Assembly (NCBI GenBank): GCA_024742695.1
Contig: JANSXY010000017.1
Span: 16,444-80,443, forward strand
Direction: 5' to 3'
Origin: Paracoccaceae bacterium
Lineage (GTDB): Bacteria; Pseudomonadota; Alphaproteobacteria; Rhodobacterales; Rhodobacteraceae
Length of the DNA stretch: 64,000 nt
Made by a program: the position numbers and the translations under genes. The notes beneath the pieces were generated by a model. It had not been told where the DNA came from and did no database searches. It saw nothing but the letters and a program-made list of their open reading frames with translations. The stretch's first letter is position 1. Each line of letters starts with the position of its first letter. Below are positions 42,405 to 53,840 of the stretch, one piece after another.

Positions 42405-42915
42405 GGTAGCCAGCCCTCAAACGGGAGTGACGGCCAATCGCTCCATCGTTGCCTAGTCTGGTCATCGTCCTCGGTCTCCGGTCCAGTTGGTCGGGAAGAC
42501 GCAGCAAGTCTTTCGCTCACGGGCAGTCTATCCCGTCACCCTTGCCCCAAACTGATATCGGAAAGGTTGCAGGCAACCCACTCGCACCCAAACATCCGCG
42601 CGGCGCGCTCAAAACTCATCCTCGGGGTAACCGTTTCAACCGCCCCCGTTTACTCCTGTCAAGCAACGGACAGGGCGTAGGACCTCAATCGCATTATGCA
42701 CCCATCGTGGTCGAAAACGTCAAGCGCGCCAGCGAGATCGGCAATCGCACTACCTTTACCATCAAGCGCCATGCTTCGAAGGCTCCAGTCCGAGAACAGT
42801 CGCACGTCCGTCGGCTGACAGGCAAGGACGGTCATGTCCGCGTGCAGGTCATCTAGCCTTCAGAGCCCGATACACTCATCTTCAACTCTATCCTCCAGAT
42901 TTCGGGGCTGAACAC
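42405..42915. other. Intergenic stretch between kinase and MCP genes
   Basis: About 510 bases. It should contain the kinase promoter. A 135-codon plus-strand ORF (42449-42856) shows no motif or ribosome site and is considered spurious. No repeat was seen. Confidence 0.45.
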
Positions 42916-45318
42916 CTAGGCTCTGCGGCGCTGGAATAGAGCTACCCCTGCGGTCGGTCCAGCGGAAGCCGGATCCAGTTGAAAGGCCGCGACGGCGTCT
43001 GTCAGGGCCGTCGCTTCTGCATGCAGATTGCTGACGGCTGCGTTTGTTTCCTCGAAGACCGCGGCGTTGCGCTGGGTTTCACGGTCCAGTTCATTCGTTG
43101 CGTTGGAGATTTCCCCGATGCCCGTGGCCGTTTCCGTAGCTGCTGTTACGATTTCCCTGATCTTGACGGAGATATCCTCGACCCCCGCCACGATTTCCTG
43201 CAAAGCGGCGCCGGAGTCGTTCACCAGCGCAACTCCATGCTGCACATTCGTTTCAGAGGCTTCGATCAGGTCTGCAATTTCTCGCGCTGCATCGGACGAT
43301 CGCTGTGCCAGCGCCCGAACCTCGGACGCGACGACGGCGAAACCGCGCCCTGCCTCGCCCGCCCGCGCCGCCTCGACCCCGGCGTTCAGGGCCAGAAGGT
43401 TGGTCTGGAAGGCGATCTCGTCGATGACCTGAAGGATCTTCCCGATCGCGGCGGACGAAGCTTGGATCTCGTCCATTGCCGAGACGGCATTCATAACGAC
43501 GGAATGCCCCTTCTGGGCCCGACTGGAGATGTCGGACACCGCTGCCTGCGCCAGTTCTGCCGACTTTGCAGCGGACTTCACCGAAGCCGACATTTCCTCA
43601 AGCGCGGAAGCAGTTTCTTCCAGCATTGAGGCATTGCGTTCCGACCTGCGCGCCAGATCCTCTACGGCATTGCTGATTTCCCGGCTGGAGCCATCGACTG
43701 CCGTTGCCGATACGCTGATGTTTGTCAGCGTCCGGGCGAGACTTTCAGATGTTTCGTTCACGCTTTTGGCAATTTGACCGAAGATGCCCTGGTAGCTTTG
43801 CGGCATCCGGTAGGTCAGGTCCCCGCGCGCCAGATGCCCAAGGGCCGTACGGACGGCGCCAAGCCCCTCGCTCGCCGCCTCTCCGATCCGGTTTACGCCT
43901 TCACAGATATCGGCAAAGACGCCGTCCTTGTCGTGGGTTGCCAGCCGCCGGGAAAAGTCACCGCCCGCGCAAGCGGCGACAACTTCCGCGATCTCGGTCG
44001 CCGCTGCGCGCTCGCGGGCAGCCGTTGCCTCAGCCTGCCGCGCCGCTTCCAAAAGCCGCTGCTGTTCCCGCTCGGCGTCTTCTCGCTGGCGCGCCGCCGC
44101 TTCGTCGCGCGCGCGCGTTTCGGCGGCGGCGGCTTCGTGCTCGCGTGCCTGTCCCGCAAGGATCGACTGCCGGAACGTATCCAGCGCCGACGCCATGCCC
44201 GCGATTTCCGTCAGGGGCGCCGGCGGTGTCGCGACCGCTAGATCTCCCCCCGCCATCGCTTCGGCCGCTTCAGCCACCGCGCCAATTGCGGCCGCTGTGT
44301 CGCTAGTCATCCGGCGTGCCACCAGAATCGACAACACGATCATTATGGTAGATCCGGCCGCTGCGCCTGCCAGCATCAGCCTCTTGTTCGCGATGATGTC
44401 TTCCGTGATCGTTAGAACCTCGGCAACGGCCGCGTCCTCAAGACCCGCCATGAGCGCGATTTCTGACGTCTTCGCATCATAGAATACATCCGATGTGATG
44501 TCTTCCGGCGGAACGTCATCGGCGCTGTCAATAGCGATCTGGCGCAGCTCCTGCACGCGGGCAACTTCTCGCGAAATAGAGTACAGCCGATACTGCTCCG
44601 CGACATTTGGCGAGACCAGTTCGGAAAAAAGCTCGAGTGCCATTTCTTGCTGTGCCACGAGGGTGCGCAGCGCCACAATGTCCTCGGGGAAGAAGGCCCC
44701 GGCCGCGTAGCCCGCTGCGCCGACGTTACGCTCGAGGCCGGCGAGATCTTTCGCTTTAAGAAGGGCGCCGATCGCCGCGAGCTCAATGGCGACATGTCCA
44801 ACCGACGTGTCCATTGCGAGTTGATCGAACACGTTGTAAATCGTGTGATTAATGGCGGTAAAACCCTCAGTCGCCTGCTGGAAGTCTACTTCGTAATTGT
44901 CAAGTGCTAGCCGCAGGTCAGCCAACTGACCAAGGCCCTGTTCCACTTCGTCGATAGCCCCCGAAAGTTCCTCCGACAGTGCTACCCTACGCGCCGCTAC
45001 CAGTTCCTCCGCGAGGTTCTCCCTGAGCTGGTCAACGTCGCGGCGCTGATCGGCAAGCGCGCGTTCGTGGGCTGGATCGCCGGAGAACATCATCAGGAAG
45101 GTGAAGCTGCGTTCACCCTGAAGCGCGGTCGCGAGGCTGGTCATCGTGGCTGCTACCCCGACCCCGTTGCTAATCCGGTTGGCTTCCCGCAGTTGCTGAT
45201 AGGTCACTCCGGTAAGCGACGCGGCGAGGACGATCGCAACAAGTATGGGTATCATGACGGTGGCGAACACAGCGCCCTTTAGCGTCTTGGGACGATAATT
45301 ATGGAAGAGGTCAATCAT
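42916..45318 (-). CDS. Methyl-accepting chemotaxis protein with NIT-like sensor
   Basis: An 800-residue protein. TM1 is at [22 protein letters not shown]; an all-helical periplasmic part follows with a NIT-like motif ([18 protein letters not shown]), which in that family senses nitrate/nitrite. TM2 ([21 protein letters not shown]) is near 315, then HAMP, a charged coiled coil and the signalling hairpin [37 protein letters not shown] (given here in parts: [20 protein letters not shown] and [17 protein letters not shown]). It interacts with CheW/CheA. It is downstream of the other MCP-like gene. Confidence 0.92.
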   Translation of the reverse strand: MIDLFHNYRPKTLKGAVFATVMIPILVAIVLAASLTGVTYQQLREANRISNGVGVAATMTSLATALQGERSFTFLMMFSGDPAHERALADQRRDVDQLRENLAEELVAARRVALSEELSGAIDEVEQGLGQLADLRLALDNYEVDFQQATEGFTAINHTIYNVFDQLAMDTSVGHVAIELAAIGALLKAKDLAGLERNVGAAGYAAGAFFPEDIVALRTLVAQQEMALELFSELVSPNVAEQYRLYSISREVARVQELRQIAIDSADDVPPEDITSDVFYDAKTSEIALMAGLEDAAVAEVLTITEDIIANKRLMLAGAAAGSTIMIVLSILVARRMTSDTAAAIGAVAEAAEAMAGGDLAVATPPAPLTEIAGMASALDTFRQSILAGQAREHEAAAAETRARDEAAARQREDAEREQQRLLEAARQAEATAARERAAATEIAEVVAACAGGDFSRRLATHDKDGVFADICEGVNRIGEAASEGLGAVRTALGHLARGDLTYRMPQSYQGIFGQIAKSVNETSESLARTLTNISVSATAVDGSSREISNAVEDLARRSERNASMLEETASALEEMSASVKSAAKSAELAQAAVSDISSRAQKGHSVVMNAVSAMDEIQASSAAIGKILQVIDEIAFQTNLLALNAGVEAARAGEAGRGFAVVASEVRALAQRSSDAAREIADLIEASETNVQHGVALVNDSGAALQEIVAGVEDISVKIREIVTAATETATGIGEISNATNELDRETQRNAAVFEETNAAVSNLHAEATALTDAVAAFQLDPASAGPTAGVALFQRRRA

Positions 45319-45446
45319 TCTTTCTATCCTGTCGGGGGCTGGCAGGTTGTCTGGAGACTGCGGGCATGGCGGAGCTCCAGGAAAGCGTACCTTGCGCGCA
45401 GGAAAGCGGGGGTGGGCGGGTTTTGGGACTTCGCTCGATCATTTTT

Positions 45447-47429
45447 TCACGCTCCCGGTAGAGCACGGCGCGGCCGCGTGCCAGTTTCGAGAAAGGTTGC
45501 GGTCTCCCCGAAGGAGGCTGTTTCGGTCCCAGCTTCCGCCAAGCAAACTTTGCCGAGACTGACGGCGTCGAGCGCAATTTCAGCGATGTCTGCAAGGGCT
45601 GTCGCGCGGCCCTGTTCAAGCGCTCCCAGCTCTTCCTTCAATGGGCCCAGCGTCCTGCTGAAGCCGTCGAGGCACAAAGAGAGGTCGCAAAGCCCAGCAC
45701 ACGCCGCTGCAATCTCGTTCAAGGCAAGCCCGAGCGTGGTTCGGCCGCCCGCGACTTGCCGCTGCGCGGTTTCCGTCAGATCGCGGATCTCGCTGGCGGC
45801 TTCCCCGCTCCGCCGAGCAAGGGCGCGAACTTCCACCGCGACCAGTTCGAAGCCCTTTCCGGCCGGTCCGGCTCGAGCGGCTTCCACCCCCGCAGCAAGC
45901 GCGAGAAGATTGGTCTGAAACGCGATTTCCTCAATCATCTTGAGGATCTTGCGTATGTCTTCCATCGTCGCGTGCATGACACCGAGACTGTCGCGGCCAC
46001 GCTGCATCACGGTTTCGCCGGCTCCGGCCTGGGCCATCAGTTCCTGCGTTTGAGTGGCAATGCGGCTTGCAGCGTCACGAAGCGCTGGCAGGCCGTCGGC
46101 GAGTTCGCCAAGGCGCGCGGTGATCGGCTTCTGCCGGCCTGCCTGCCTTTCGTAGGCCTCCGAGACATCCGCGAGGTCCGCAGCGACTTCGCGCAAGACG
46201 TCCGGCCAGCAGCATAGGCATGTTTCGTGCAGGCTTCCGAGGTCATTCAGCCGCTGAGCGAAGGCGCCGATCGCGCCTGCCTGACAGTTTGCGGCCTCGC
46301 CTGGCGGAAGGGCCCCTGCACTCGCCGCAGCCAGCTTGTCGTCCAAGTCGAGCAGACGCGCCTCCGTCTCTACGGTGAGTTGGTCCAGCGCCGCAAGGAT
46401 CGGTGCGACGGCGGGATCCTCCGTAACCACCCCGATACGGTGGTTCAGTGCGCCACGTTCCCATGCTACGGCCATCCGGTCGATCGAAGCTGCAACGGTC
46501 GCTCGGTCTAAGTTGCGCGTATCGAGCAGCGCCGATGTCGCCTTGGCGAGGGCCTGTGCGTCCTCAGCGCGCTGGCGGTCGAGTTCGACCATTTCCTGAG
46601 TTATTGCTGCGATCCGGGCCGTATGCATGGCTTCAGCGTCGAGTGCCGCCGCACGCGTACTAATGAGAGCTGATACGGCCGCACCCAAACGGTCGAATTC
46701 GACCACGCCCAGACGTGTCAACTTTCGCCTCGCCTGCAAGCTGTTGGAGGCGATGACCTGCGTCAGGCGGGACAGGGCGAAGACCAGATCGAAAATCCGG
46801 CGCCGCGCCGTGATCGTCGCCAATCCGAAAAAGAAGATTGAGGCCAAAAAGACGCCACCTTGCAAGCGGCTCGCGTCCAGTCGGACATCCATGGCCGCCG
46901 CGGACAGCCTGCGCGCAGCGGCGAGAAGCCGCTCCTGTCCGCCTATCGCAGCTTCGGGGGCAGCTGCGACCCCGGCCAGAAGGGCCGCGCGGGCGGCGAC
47001 CATGGGGCCTTGCAGCGCTGCAACCGGGCGATTGTCTAGGAGCGCCGCCGAGAGGCGCAAGACCTCGGCAAGGACCCAGCCGGTCTGGTCGCGGGCCCCG
47101 GGATCTGACAGCACAGCATGCGCCTGCGCGGCGGTCAAACGTGCGATCCGGTCCGACAGTGGCCGACCTAGACCGCGCGCCACAGAATCAAGTCGCGCCG
47201 ATGCCGTTTCGGTCCAGGCGTCGGATTGCGCCATGCCGTTGGCAGCGGTTTTGGCAAGCTCCCCTAGAACGTCGGCACGTTCCGCGCTGCGGAAGGCCGC
47301 ATGGGAAGCGATCGCAGCCATGAAGTTGAGCGCGACAAGTATGGCACCCACATGGGCAAGCGGGACTTGCCCTGCCCGCGCCAGCGTCTTGGCAAGGCTC
47401 GTTTCGGAAACAGGCTGCGTAGGCGGCAT
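45447..47429 (-). CDS. MCP-like protein with atypical signalling part
   Basis: A 660-residue protein. A hydrophobic helix lies near residues 25-42 and another near 192-208 ([18 protein letters not shown]), with a small periplasmic part between. The signalling tip is recognisable ([20 protein letters not shown], then [17 protein letters not shown]), but positions differ from consensus (AA for NA; ELVAV for AVVAS), and cysteines near CLCCWPD precede it. It may be a divergent or partly decoupled receptor. A perfect FNR box lies 190 bases upstream. Confidence 0.85.
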   Translation of the reverse strand: MPPTQPVSETSLAKTLARAGQVPLAHVGAILVALNFMAAIASHAAFRSAERADVLGELAKTAANGMAQSDAWTETASARLDSVARGLGRPLSDRIARLTAAQAHAVLSDPGARDQTGWVLAEVLRLSAALLDNRPVAALQGPMVAARAALLAGVAAAPEAAIGGQERLLAAARRLSAAAMDVRLDASRLQGGVFLASIFFFGLATITARRRIFDLVFALSRLTQVIASNSLQARRKLTRLGVVEFDRLGAAVSALISTRAAALDAEAMHTARIAAITQEMVELDRQRAEDAQALAKATSALLDTRNLDRATVAASIDRMAVAWERGALNHRIGVVTEDPAVAPILAALDQLTVETEARLLDLDDKLAAASAGALPPGEAANCQAGAIGAFAQRLNDLGSLHETCLCCWPDVLREVAADLADVSEAYERQAGRQKPITARLGELADGLPALRDAASRIATQTQELMAQAGAGETVMQRGRDSLGVMHATMEDIRKILKMIEEIAFQTNLLALAAGVEAARAGPAGKGFELVAVEVRALARRSGEAASEIRDLTETAQRQVAGGRTTLGLALNEIAAACAGLCDLSLCLDGFSRTLGPLKEELGALEQGRATALADIAEIALDAVSLGKVCLAEAGTETASFGETATFLETGTRPRRALPGA

Positions 47430-47790
47430 GCGCCTAGGCCCGGTGCCGTTTGCCGGCGGCCTGCATGCGCGCGCGCGCCTCCATCCTCGCCGGATGTGCT
47501 CGATTTACCGGGATCGTGACGTTCGAGTTATGTTTGGCTGGCATTCGTACAATCTCAGTCTACCACTGCTCCAGAATGGTGCAACCATGCCGCGAATTTC
47601 TAAAAAAAGAGTGCAACTTGATCTGGATCAAGGACTCGACTTTTGGAGCCGATTGCGCGGCTTAGGGACGAACTGCTCAACGACGAGATCTTCTACCCAT
47701 CCGCGGGGCCAGGGTCGTCATCGAGCAATGACGTGTCCACGACAACACCGTCCGCCCACACAGTGCTCTCGGATATCGTGCCGGCTTAGC
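47430..47790. other. Regulatory gap upstream of the MCP pair
   Basis: About 360 bases between the MCP-like gene and the IS3 remnant. The FNR box at 47618-47631 is the only clear signal; no protein-coding gene is apparent. Confidence 0.5.
47618..47631. promoter_or_regulatory. FNR/FixK-type box
   Basis: TTGAT-CTGG-ATCAA matches the FNR/FnrL consensus TTGAT-N4-ATCAA perfectly, and the palindrome extends one more base each side (C/G). It is oriented in the gap upstream of two minus-strand MCP genes, suggesting oxygen-dependent control. Confidence 0.75.
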
Positions 47791-48207
47791 TCACATGTCC
47801 TTCGCGCCTGTTTTTTCTGGTGGCGAAGTTATGCCGGCGGGACGTGTTGGGCGCAGCTTGACTAGGCTAGGAACATCGGGCGGAAGCACCTGCTGAACGG
47901 GGCGCACGCGAGGCGGTGCCCGCACGCCGGCGCGAATCTCGGCTTCCTCGCGGGACAGCCCACCTTCGGATTCGTAGAACGCCGCTCGCTCATCCCGCAG
48001 GTCGCGCTCGAGGCCGGATTCACCCAGGGCGATGTGCCGACCGTACCAACGGTAGAACGTGGTCCGCGGAATGCCGAGCATCGCCAGCGTGCGCTTCGTT
48101 GGTAGATGCGATCGCCCGACCAACCGGATGATCTCGAGCTTCTCGGAGACCGGGTACCTCTTGCTTCGTTCTCGCTCGCCATTGTTCTCGGACCAATGGC
48201 GGACCAT
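47791..48207 (-). pseudogene. IS3-type transposase orfB fragment fused to foreign tail
   Basis: A 138-codon frame. The N-terminal part KRYPVSEKLEIIRLVGRSHLPTKRTLAMLGIPRTTFYRWYGRH is the start of an IS3-family OrfB. The DDE integrase core is missing. After about residue 66 the sequence changes to ERAAFYESEGGLSREEAEIRA, a motif typical of other mobile-element proteins. A frame break also separates it from the orfA frameshift window. The element is dead. Confidence 0.75.
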
Positions 48208-48220
48208 GGCTCGCCCCCGA

Positions 48221-48562
48221 TCATGCTTTTTTCAGCAGGCGGTTCTCGAGCGTCAGGTCGGCCACCGCCTCCTTGAGCGCCGCGGCCTCGGCCCGCAGCT
48301 CTTTCACCTCGGGCGCGGTGGCCTGGCGGGCCACGTCCCCGGCCAGCCGCTTCTTCCCGGCCTCGAGGAACTCCTTCGACCAGCTATAGTAAAGACTCGT
48401 CGCGATCCCCTGGCGCCGGCAGAGCTCAGCGATGCTGTCTTCGCCCCGCAGGCCATCCAGCACGATTTGGATCTTCTCCTCCGCCGAATGCTGCTTCCGC
48501 GTCAGCCGTCGGATGGCTTTCACGACGGTATCGGAAGGCGGTTTGGATGGTCCGAATTTCAA
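48221..48562 (-). CDS. IS3-family transposase OrfA
   Basis: A 113-residue protein starting with TTG 48562. It has the HTH_Tnp_1 pattern (SAEEKIQIVLDGLRGEDSIAELCRRQGIATSLYYSWSKEFLEAGKKRL) and a C-terminal leucine-zipper part (LKEAVADLTLENRLLKK). The end reads CTG CTG AAA AAA GCA TGA, carrying the A6G frameshift window of IS3 elements. The partner orfB is broken, so only the DNA-binding half remains. Confidence 0.9.
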   Translation of the reverse strand: MKFGPSKPPSDTVVKAIRRLTRKQHSAEEKIQIVLDGLRGEDSIAELCRRQGIATSLYYSWSKEFLEAGKKRLAGDVARQATAPEVKELRAEAAALKEAVADLTLENRLLKKA

Positions 48563-48614
48563 TCACGCCGATTTGCCCCATGGGCGCTGACAGCAGCCAA
48601 TCATTTCTGCGCCT

Positions 48615-49688
48615 TCAGCTCAGCCGAAGGATCGCACCGCAGAGCTTTTCCAAGGACAACTCACGTTCAACAGCACCGGCCTTCATCGCTTCCTTAGGCA
48701 TGCCGTAAACGACGCAACTCACTTCATCCTGCCCAAGTGTTTGGGCGCCAGCGTCCCGCATTTCCTTCAGTCCGCGTGCCCCATCGTCGCCCATTCCAGT
48801 CATGATGACGCCGACAGCGTTCTGTCCGGCCGTGCGCGCGACGGATCGAAACAGCACATCCACTGACGGCCTATGGCGCGATACGAGTGGACCATCCTTG
48901 ACTTCTACCGCATAGTTGGCACCCGATCGGGTCAGAAGGGTATGCTTGTTGCCGGGGGCAATAAGGACGTGGCCTCTTAGCATCCGGTCGCCATTCCTAG
49001 CTTCCTTAACAGTGACCGCGCACAGGGAATCGAGCCTCCGGGCGAAGGCGGCAGTAAAGCTCTCAGGCATGTGCTGAACCACGACGATTGGCGGGCAGTC
49101 CGCTGGGAGTTCTTCAAGGATCACACGCAAGGCTTCGGTGCCTCCCGTTGAGGCGCCGATCGCGACGATGCGATCAGTCGTGCGTGCCATCGCACGATGG
49201 CTCGGCGGCGGCAGCACAGCGTCCGCCGACAGTTTTTTCTCTACCCGTCGCGGCTTCAGGGCTCCTAGCCGCGCTTGCGCAGCGGCCTTAACTGTATCAC
49301 GCAGGGTGGTGCAACTCTCCTCAAAGAACTCCTTCACCCCTAGCTGCGGCTTCAGCACGATATCAACCGCCCCGGCTTCCAGGGCCTGCGAAAGTGTTTG
49401 CGAACCGTCTGAAACCAAGGTGGAACAGATCACGACCGGGATCGGCCGCTGAGCCATCAGTCGCCGGAGGAAGGTGATGCCGTCCATGCGCGGCATCTCT
49501 ACGTCGAGGGTGATCACGTCAGGAATCTGCTTGCGGATCCTCTCAGCCGCAATGAATGGATCGGATGCGACCCCGATGACTTCAAGCTCGTCGTCGGCTT
49601 CAAGGATCTGTTGGATTGTCTGTCGGACGACGGCGCTGTCATCGACGATGAGTACCTTGTAGCGCCTGCGAACCTGATCGAACGACAT
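48615..49688 (-). CDS. cheB: Chemotaxis methylesterase/glutamine deamidase CheB
   Basis: A 357-residue protein; ATG 49688 follows AAGGAG with 5-base spacing. The receiver domain has VDDSA and Asp62 ([10 protein letters not shown]). The methylesterase part has the catalytic Ser in [11 protein letters not shown], His in [10 protein letters not shown] and Asp in [11 protein letters not shown]. It removes methyl groups from receptors when phosphorylated by CheA. It follows cheR by 2 bases. Confidence 0.96.
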   Translation of the reverse strand: MSFDQVRRRYKVLIVDDSAVVRQTIQQILEADDELEVIGVASDPFIAAERIRKQIPDVITLDVEMPRMDGITFLRRLMAQRPIPVVICSTLVSDGSQTLSQALEAGAVDIVLKPQLGVKEFFEESCTTLRDTVKAAAQARLGALKPRRVEKKLSADAVLPPPSHRAMARTTDRIVAIGASTGGTEALRVILEELPADCPPIVVVQHMPESFTAAFARRLDSLCAVTVKEARNGDRMLRGHVLIAPGNKHTLLTRSGANYAVEVKDGPLVSRHRPSVDVLFRSVARTAGQNAVGVIMTGMGDDGARGLKEMRDAGAQTLGQDEVSCVVYGMPKEAMKAGAVERELSLEKLCGAILRLS

Positions 49689-49690
49689 CG

Positions 49691-50521
49691 TCACTCCTTG
49701 CGGTAGATCGATGGGCCAATACTGCGAAGCCGGGGGTGCACCGGAACCGCTTCGGCATGTCCGGTGAACAGGATGCCGCCGGGCCGAAGCCGTTCGGCCA
49801 CGGACTCGATGACCTGCGCCTGCACGGCCGCCTCGAAATAGATTAGGACGTTGCGCAGGAAGACGACATCGGCCGAAAGGCCGGGCAGGCTCGTCGCATC
49901 GGTCAGGTTGCAGGCGGAGAACCGTGCCTTGGCCCGAAGCTCGGGGACGATCCGGTAGAGATGGCCGCGCGAATCCTCGAACACAGCCCTAGACCTCATT
50001 AGATAACGGACGCGAAACCCATCCGCCAGCCCGGCCGTTTCCTCTTCGGTGTAGGTTGCGGCCGTGGCCTTGCGCAGTATCGCATGCGAGATATCGGTGC
50101 CCACAAGCTCGAAGCGGCGCAGACCGCCGGGACGGCTCGCCGCTTCCGCCAGCAGCATCGCAGCCGACCAGAGTTCGACCCCGCTGGAACAGGCCGCGCT
50201 CCAGACCGTGAGCGGTCGATCGAAGCCGGCCCCGGTTTCGCCCAGGATCGCGAGGCCCTCCCTGTCTAGCCAATCGTACTGGTGCCGCTCCCGGAAAAAG
50301 GCCGTCGTATGGGTTGTCAGCGCCTCGATGAACTTGCGGATCTCGGGGCCCTCGGGATCGGACCTCAGAAGATCGACATAGCTGTCGAACTCTTCGAGAC
50401 CGAGAGCACGAATGCGCCTGGACAGACGCAGCCGAAGAAAGTCGGTCTTTGCCGGGTCGATGTTGAGGCGGCAGACAGCCTGCGCAAGCTTGGCAAAGAA
50501 CCGACACTGCGCGGCCGACAT
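49691..50521 (-). CDS. cheR: Chemotaxis methyltransferase CheR
   Basis: A 276-residue protein from ATG 50521. The N-terminal helical domain is followed by an SAM-binding domain with [34 protein letters not shown] and [11 protein letters not shown]. It methylates glutamates on MCPs. The ribosome site is weak, and the exact start is less certain than the end. The first glycine of the usual GCSxGEE motif reads ACSSGVE, a mild deviation. Confidence 0.95.
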   Translation of the reverse strand: MSAAQCRFFAKLAQAVCRLNIDPAKTDFLRLRLSRRIRALGLEEFDSYVDLLRSDPEGPEIRKFIEALTTHTTAFFRERHQYDWLDREGLAILGETGAGFDRPLTVWSAACSSGVELWSAAMLLAEAASRPGGLRRFELVGTDISHAILRKATAATYTEEETAGLADGFRVRYLMRSRAVFEDSRGHLYRIVPELRAKARFSACNLTDATSLPGLSADVVFLRNVLIYFEAAVQAQVIESVAERLRPGGILFTGHAEAVPVHPRLRSIGPSIYRKE

Positions 50522-50573
50522 CGGTGGCGAAGACAGGTAGCCCTGACCCCTGGGTTGCCGGGCTGGCGACAAA

Positions 50574-51113
50574 TCAGCCAAAGTCGAACTCCCCCGGCAG
50601 ATCGCGCCCGCCACGCAGGATGTGCCCGCTGTCGAGGAGGATGGCCTTGCCGTCCTCAGTCATCACCAGCCCCTGAACATCTGCATTGCGCCAGTCGGTC
50701 GTCGTTTCGGGCATCGGAGTGACGGCATCGACAGCGACTTCGCAAACACGCAGAACTTGCTGGGCCACCACGCCAAGGGACACAGCCGCGCTGTCTTCAC
50801 CGAAGGAGAAGATGATTATGCGGCTGTCAGGACCACGCCGATCGGGAAGACCGAGATGGGCGGCAAGGTCGAAAATCGCGATCGTCTCGCCCCTCAGGTC
50901 GATCATTCCAATAATCCCCGACGGCGCGCCAGGCAAAGGTGCGATGTCGGTCACGTCCACGATCTCGCGGACATGGGCGACCTCAACCGCAAACGCCTGC
51001 CGGTCGAGACGAAATGTCACGAGGGTCCGCGTTCCCGACCTGTCGTCTTCATCCTCCTCCTGATCCCCAAAGCCGTCGACTTCCTTCAGGTCATCCACGT
51101 CGGAAAGGGCCAT
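50574..51113 (-). CDS. cheW: Chemotaxis coupling protein CheW
   Basis: A 179-residue protein. A 28-residue acidic N-terminal extension precedes the CheW domain: TFRLDRQAFAVEVAHVREIVDV, PLPGAPSGIIGMIDLRGETIAIFDL and a C-terminal strand before GKAILLD. It links receptors to CheA. It sits between an MCP and cheR. A second cheW is 2.2 kb upstream in the same operon. Confidence 0.95.
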   Translation of the reverse strand: MALSDVDDLKEVDGFGDQEEDEDDRSGTRTLVTFRLDRQAFAVEVAHVREIVDVTDIAPLPGAPSGIIGMIDLRGETIAIFDLAAHLGLPDRRGPDSRIIIFSFGEDSAAVSLGVVAQQVLRVCEVAVDAVTPMPETTTDWRNADVQGLVMTEDGKAILLDSGHILRGGRDLPGEFDFG

Positions 51114-51140
51114 GATGCGATCCCCCTGTCTAGGCGCCGA

Positions 51141-53339
51141 TCACGACGCGGCCTTGAAGCGTTCGAATTCAGCGTCGGACATCTCCTCGAGCCCAAGATC
51201 GAGATCGAACCCATTCTCGCTGATGGCCTGCGACCGCGCCGCCGCTCGGGACGGGTTGCGCGGTTTCGTGGCCACCGGCTTGGGTTGCGCCCGCTGGCCG
51301 GCGGTCGATGCCTTTCCCGCTGCCTCGGGCTGACCCGACTGCGCGAGCCGGAAGTAGCTTATCATCGCCCGAAGCTGATCAGACTGCGCGGCCAGTGCCT
51401 GCGACACCGACGCCGCCTCGGTAGCCGCCGAGGCATTCTGCTGGATAACGGAGTCGAGTTCGCGGATCGCCTGGTTGATTTGGTCCGCCCCAATATTCTG
51501 TTCCCGCGTCGCGGCAGAGATTTCCTGCACCAGATCAGACGTGCGCTGGATCGAGGGCAGGAGCTGCTGAAGCATCTCGCCGGCTTTCTCGCTGACGGAC
51601 ACGGTACGGGACGACAGTTCGCCGATCTCGCCCGCCGCCTGCTGGGAACGTTCGGCCAGCTTGCGAACTTCCGAAGCAACGACGGCAAAGCCCTTACCGT
51701 GGCTGCCCGCCCGTGCGGCCTCCACCGCCGCGTTCAGGGCCAGCAGGTCCGTCTGCCGGGCGATTTCCTGGATAATGTTGATTTTGGCCGCGATCGTCTT
51801 CATCGCTGTGACAGCCTCGGCCACCGCGCTTCCGCTTTCACGCGCCTCCTTCGACGCCTGCACGGCTATCTTCTCGGTCTGGGCGGCATTGTCGGCCGAC
51901 TGGCGGATGTTGGCCGTCATTTGTTCCATCGCCGCGCTGGCCTCTTCGGCCGCCGCCGCTTGCTGAGTCGCACCCTGGCTGAGCTGGTCTGCCGTGGCGC
52001 TCATCGCCTGGCTGCCATCGGCGACGCCCGCCGCACTGATGTTGGCTCCGCCCATGACCTCGCGCAGCTTCTCGAGCATCGTTTCGAGCGACATGCCGAG
52101 GCGGTCAGCTTCCGAACGCCGCTTCGCCTCTACCGTCAGATCCCCGCCGGCGATCTTGTCGGCGACATCGGCCATCCCCGCGAGCGCTGTGTTCATTTCA
52201 CCCATGGCGTTCAAGAGGGCCCCGATCTCGTCCTTGGAGCCGGTTGATACGTCGACCGACATGTCGCCCACGGCCACCTTTCGCGCGACGTCGACGGCGC
52301 GCGCAAGGCCACGCGAAATTGTGAGCGAAAGCCAGACGGCGGCAGCCGTGGCTAACAGTGTGGCGCCGATACCGATCCCGATCAGAAGGGTGCGGCCCTT
52401 TTCGAACAACGCCTGCGCGTCGGCTTCGCTCTCGTGCATGGACGTTCGGGCGTAACGCGACAGGCGTTCGGCGGCGGCGATGCCCGCCTGGAACGCCGGC
52501 TCGAGCTCGCCATTCAGCATCTCAAGCGCAGCGTGGTCGGTCTTGCGCAGGGCTTCTGCCGAAGTCTCCACAAAGGCGGTCCTCCACGCGCCCCAGTCCT
52601 CGGCCAGACCGGCGCCGAGACGCGGGTCGAGTGCTCGTAAGTCCGCGGAAAGCCCGTTCATATCCCTGTCGAGACGCGGGAGTGCCTGATCGATCGTCTG
52701 CTTGTGGCTGGCCAAGATGGCAGAATCGGTTTCAATCAGCAGCGTCAGTTGTTCCTCGTAGAGATCCTGCAACTCGGCGGTGGCCGTGACCAAGCCTTGC
52801 CGCACCCGGTCCGCGCGCGGATCGCCCACGCGGGTGGCCAGCGTCTCTGCCGCCTGGGCCAAGCTGGCCTTAATCGCTGTATGGGCCGGCACACTTAGTT
52901 CGCTGTAGCTATCGAAGGCTGCCCGCTCGGAATCGATGAGCGCGAGGGCGCGCAACTCTGTTTCCGTCTGTATGAACTGAGCCCACGCGATGTCGAAGTT
53001 AGCCAGAAGCTCGCTTGCTTCGCTGCTGGTGGCCGTTGTCGAAAGCTTCGCCAACTGATCCTCGATGGTCGCATAGCGGGCATCGACCGATGCCGCGATT
53101 TCCTCGGCGACCCTGCGGTCGGGCTGGTTCGCGTAGCTCTTGACGAGGCTCATCACACGGGTGGCGGTGGCCTGCATCGCTAGGCTCTGTTCAAGCGTAA
53201 AGGCCGTGTTCCCGGTGATGTGGCTGATCTTTCCATTAAGTTCACCGGATTTCCATACGGCGACATAACTCGACGCCCCAAGAAGGCAGATCGTCATCGC
53301 GAACCCTACGATCAGTTTTGTTTTAATGCTGAGCGTCAT
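51141..53339 (-). CDS. Methyl-accepting chemotaxis protein with C-terminal EFERF motif
   Basis: A 732-residue protein. TM1 is at [20 protein letters not shown], then a long helical periplasmic domain, TM2 ([24 protein letters not shown]) near 315 and HAMP segments. The hairpin tip contains [20 protein letters not shown] and [17 protein letters not shown] 60-residue linker leads to the end, where EFERF (724-728) fits the x-[HFYW]-x2-[HFYW] pentapeptide that tethers CheR. It lies between the two cheW genes. Confidence 0.94.
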   Translation of the reverse strand: MTLSIKTKLIVGFAMTICLLGASSYVAVWKSGELNGKISHITGNTAFTLEQSLAMQATATRVMSLVKSYANQPDRRVAEEIAASVDARYATIEDQLAKLSTTATSSEASELLANFDIAWAQFIQTETELRALALIDSERAAFDSYSELSVPAHTAIKASLAQAAETLATRVGDPRADRVRQGLVTATAELQDLYEEQLTLLIETDSAILASHKQTIDQALPRLDRDMNGLSADLRALDPRLGAGLAEDWGAWRTAFVETSAEALRKTDHAALEMLNGELEPAFQAGIAAAERLSRYARTSMHESEADAQALFEKGRTLLIGIGIGATLLATAAAVWLSLTISRGLARAVDVARKVAVGDMSVDVSTGSKDEIGALLNAMGEMNTALAGMADVADKIAGGDLTVEAKRRSEADRLGMSLETMLEKLREVMGGANISAAGVADGSQAMSATADQLSQGATQQAAAAEEASAAMEQMTANIRQSADNAAQTEKIAVQASKEARESGSAVAEAVTAMKTIAAKINIIQEIARQTDLLALNAAVEAARAGSHGKGFAVVASEVRKLAERSQQAAGEIGELSSRTVSVSEKAGEMLQQLLPSIQRTSDLVQEISAATREQNIGADQINQAIRELDSVIQQNASAATEAASVSQALAAQSDQLRAMISYFRLAQSGQPEAAGKASTAGQRAQPKPVATKPRNPSRAAARSQAISENGFDLDLGLEEMSDAEFERFKAAS

Positions 53340-53357
53340 GGGAAAAGTCCTTTTGTT

Positions 53358-53840
53358 TCAAGCAGCCGCCTTGGGACTGAAAAGGGTGGAAGTATCGAGC
53401 AGGACAATAAGTTCGTTGTTCTTGCGAATGGCGCCAAGCAGATAGGCCTGGGGCCAGATCGCACCGAGTTCCGGAATCTTTTCTGCCGCGCAGAGATCGG
53501 CGTCGATCACGTCCTCGACCGTGTCTGCAAGAAACGCGAGTTTCTGGGGTATCCCTTCGACCGGAACCTCGACCACGATCATCCGGCACGCCGAGGTGTC
53601 TTCGGCTTCCCCGATGTCGAGTCGATGGCGGATGTCGAGAACCGGCACGACGACTCCGCGGACATTGATGACGCCGGGGACGAAGGCATCTGCATTGGGC
53701 ACAGGTGTCGGGACCTGTGCGTCAAGGATTTCATGCACCGCGTTGACACCGATGGCAAAGGCGTCGCCGTCGAACCGGAAGACCAGAATCGATCCGTCGC
53801 CGTCGCTCAAAGTGCTCTGCAAGGCGGCCGGTTGTGTCAT
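53358..53840 (-). CDS. cheW: Chemotaxis coupling protein CheW (second copy)
   Basis: A 160-residue protein overlapping cheA by 4 bases. The CheW core is SILVFRFDGDAFAIGVNAVHEIL, VPNADAFVPGVINVRGVVVPVLDIRHRL and FLADTVEDVI. It differs strongly from the other CheW, so the two may serve different receptors. It is coupled to cheA. Confidence 0.94.
   Translation of the reverse strand: MTQPAALQSTLSDGDGSILVFRFDGDAFAIGVNAVHEILDAQVPTPVPNADAFVPGVINVRGVVVPVLDIRHRLDIGEAEDTSACRMIVVEVPVEGIPQKLAFLADTVEDVIDADLCAAEKIPELGAIWPQAYLLGAIRKNNELIVLLDTSTLFSPKAAA

Larger units (their letters stand above)
47791..48600 (-). mobile_element. IS3-family insertion sequence remnant
   Basis: orfA is intact, orfB is truncated and fused to unrelated sequence, and the right edge is near 48590. 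It separates cheB from the MCP-like gene on the same strand, so it probably split an older, longer che operon. No matching terminal repeat was found on the left. Confidence 0.75.

Noticed and set aside
42449..42856. 135-codon plus-strand ORF between the kinase and MCP genes
   Set aside because: No ribosome site, no recognisable motif, unusual Ser/Pro/Arg composition.
50622..52247. 541-codon plus-strand frame across cheW and mcp
   Set aside because: Antisense shadow rich in Arg/His/Gly; the minus strand genes are unambiguous.
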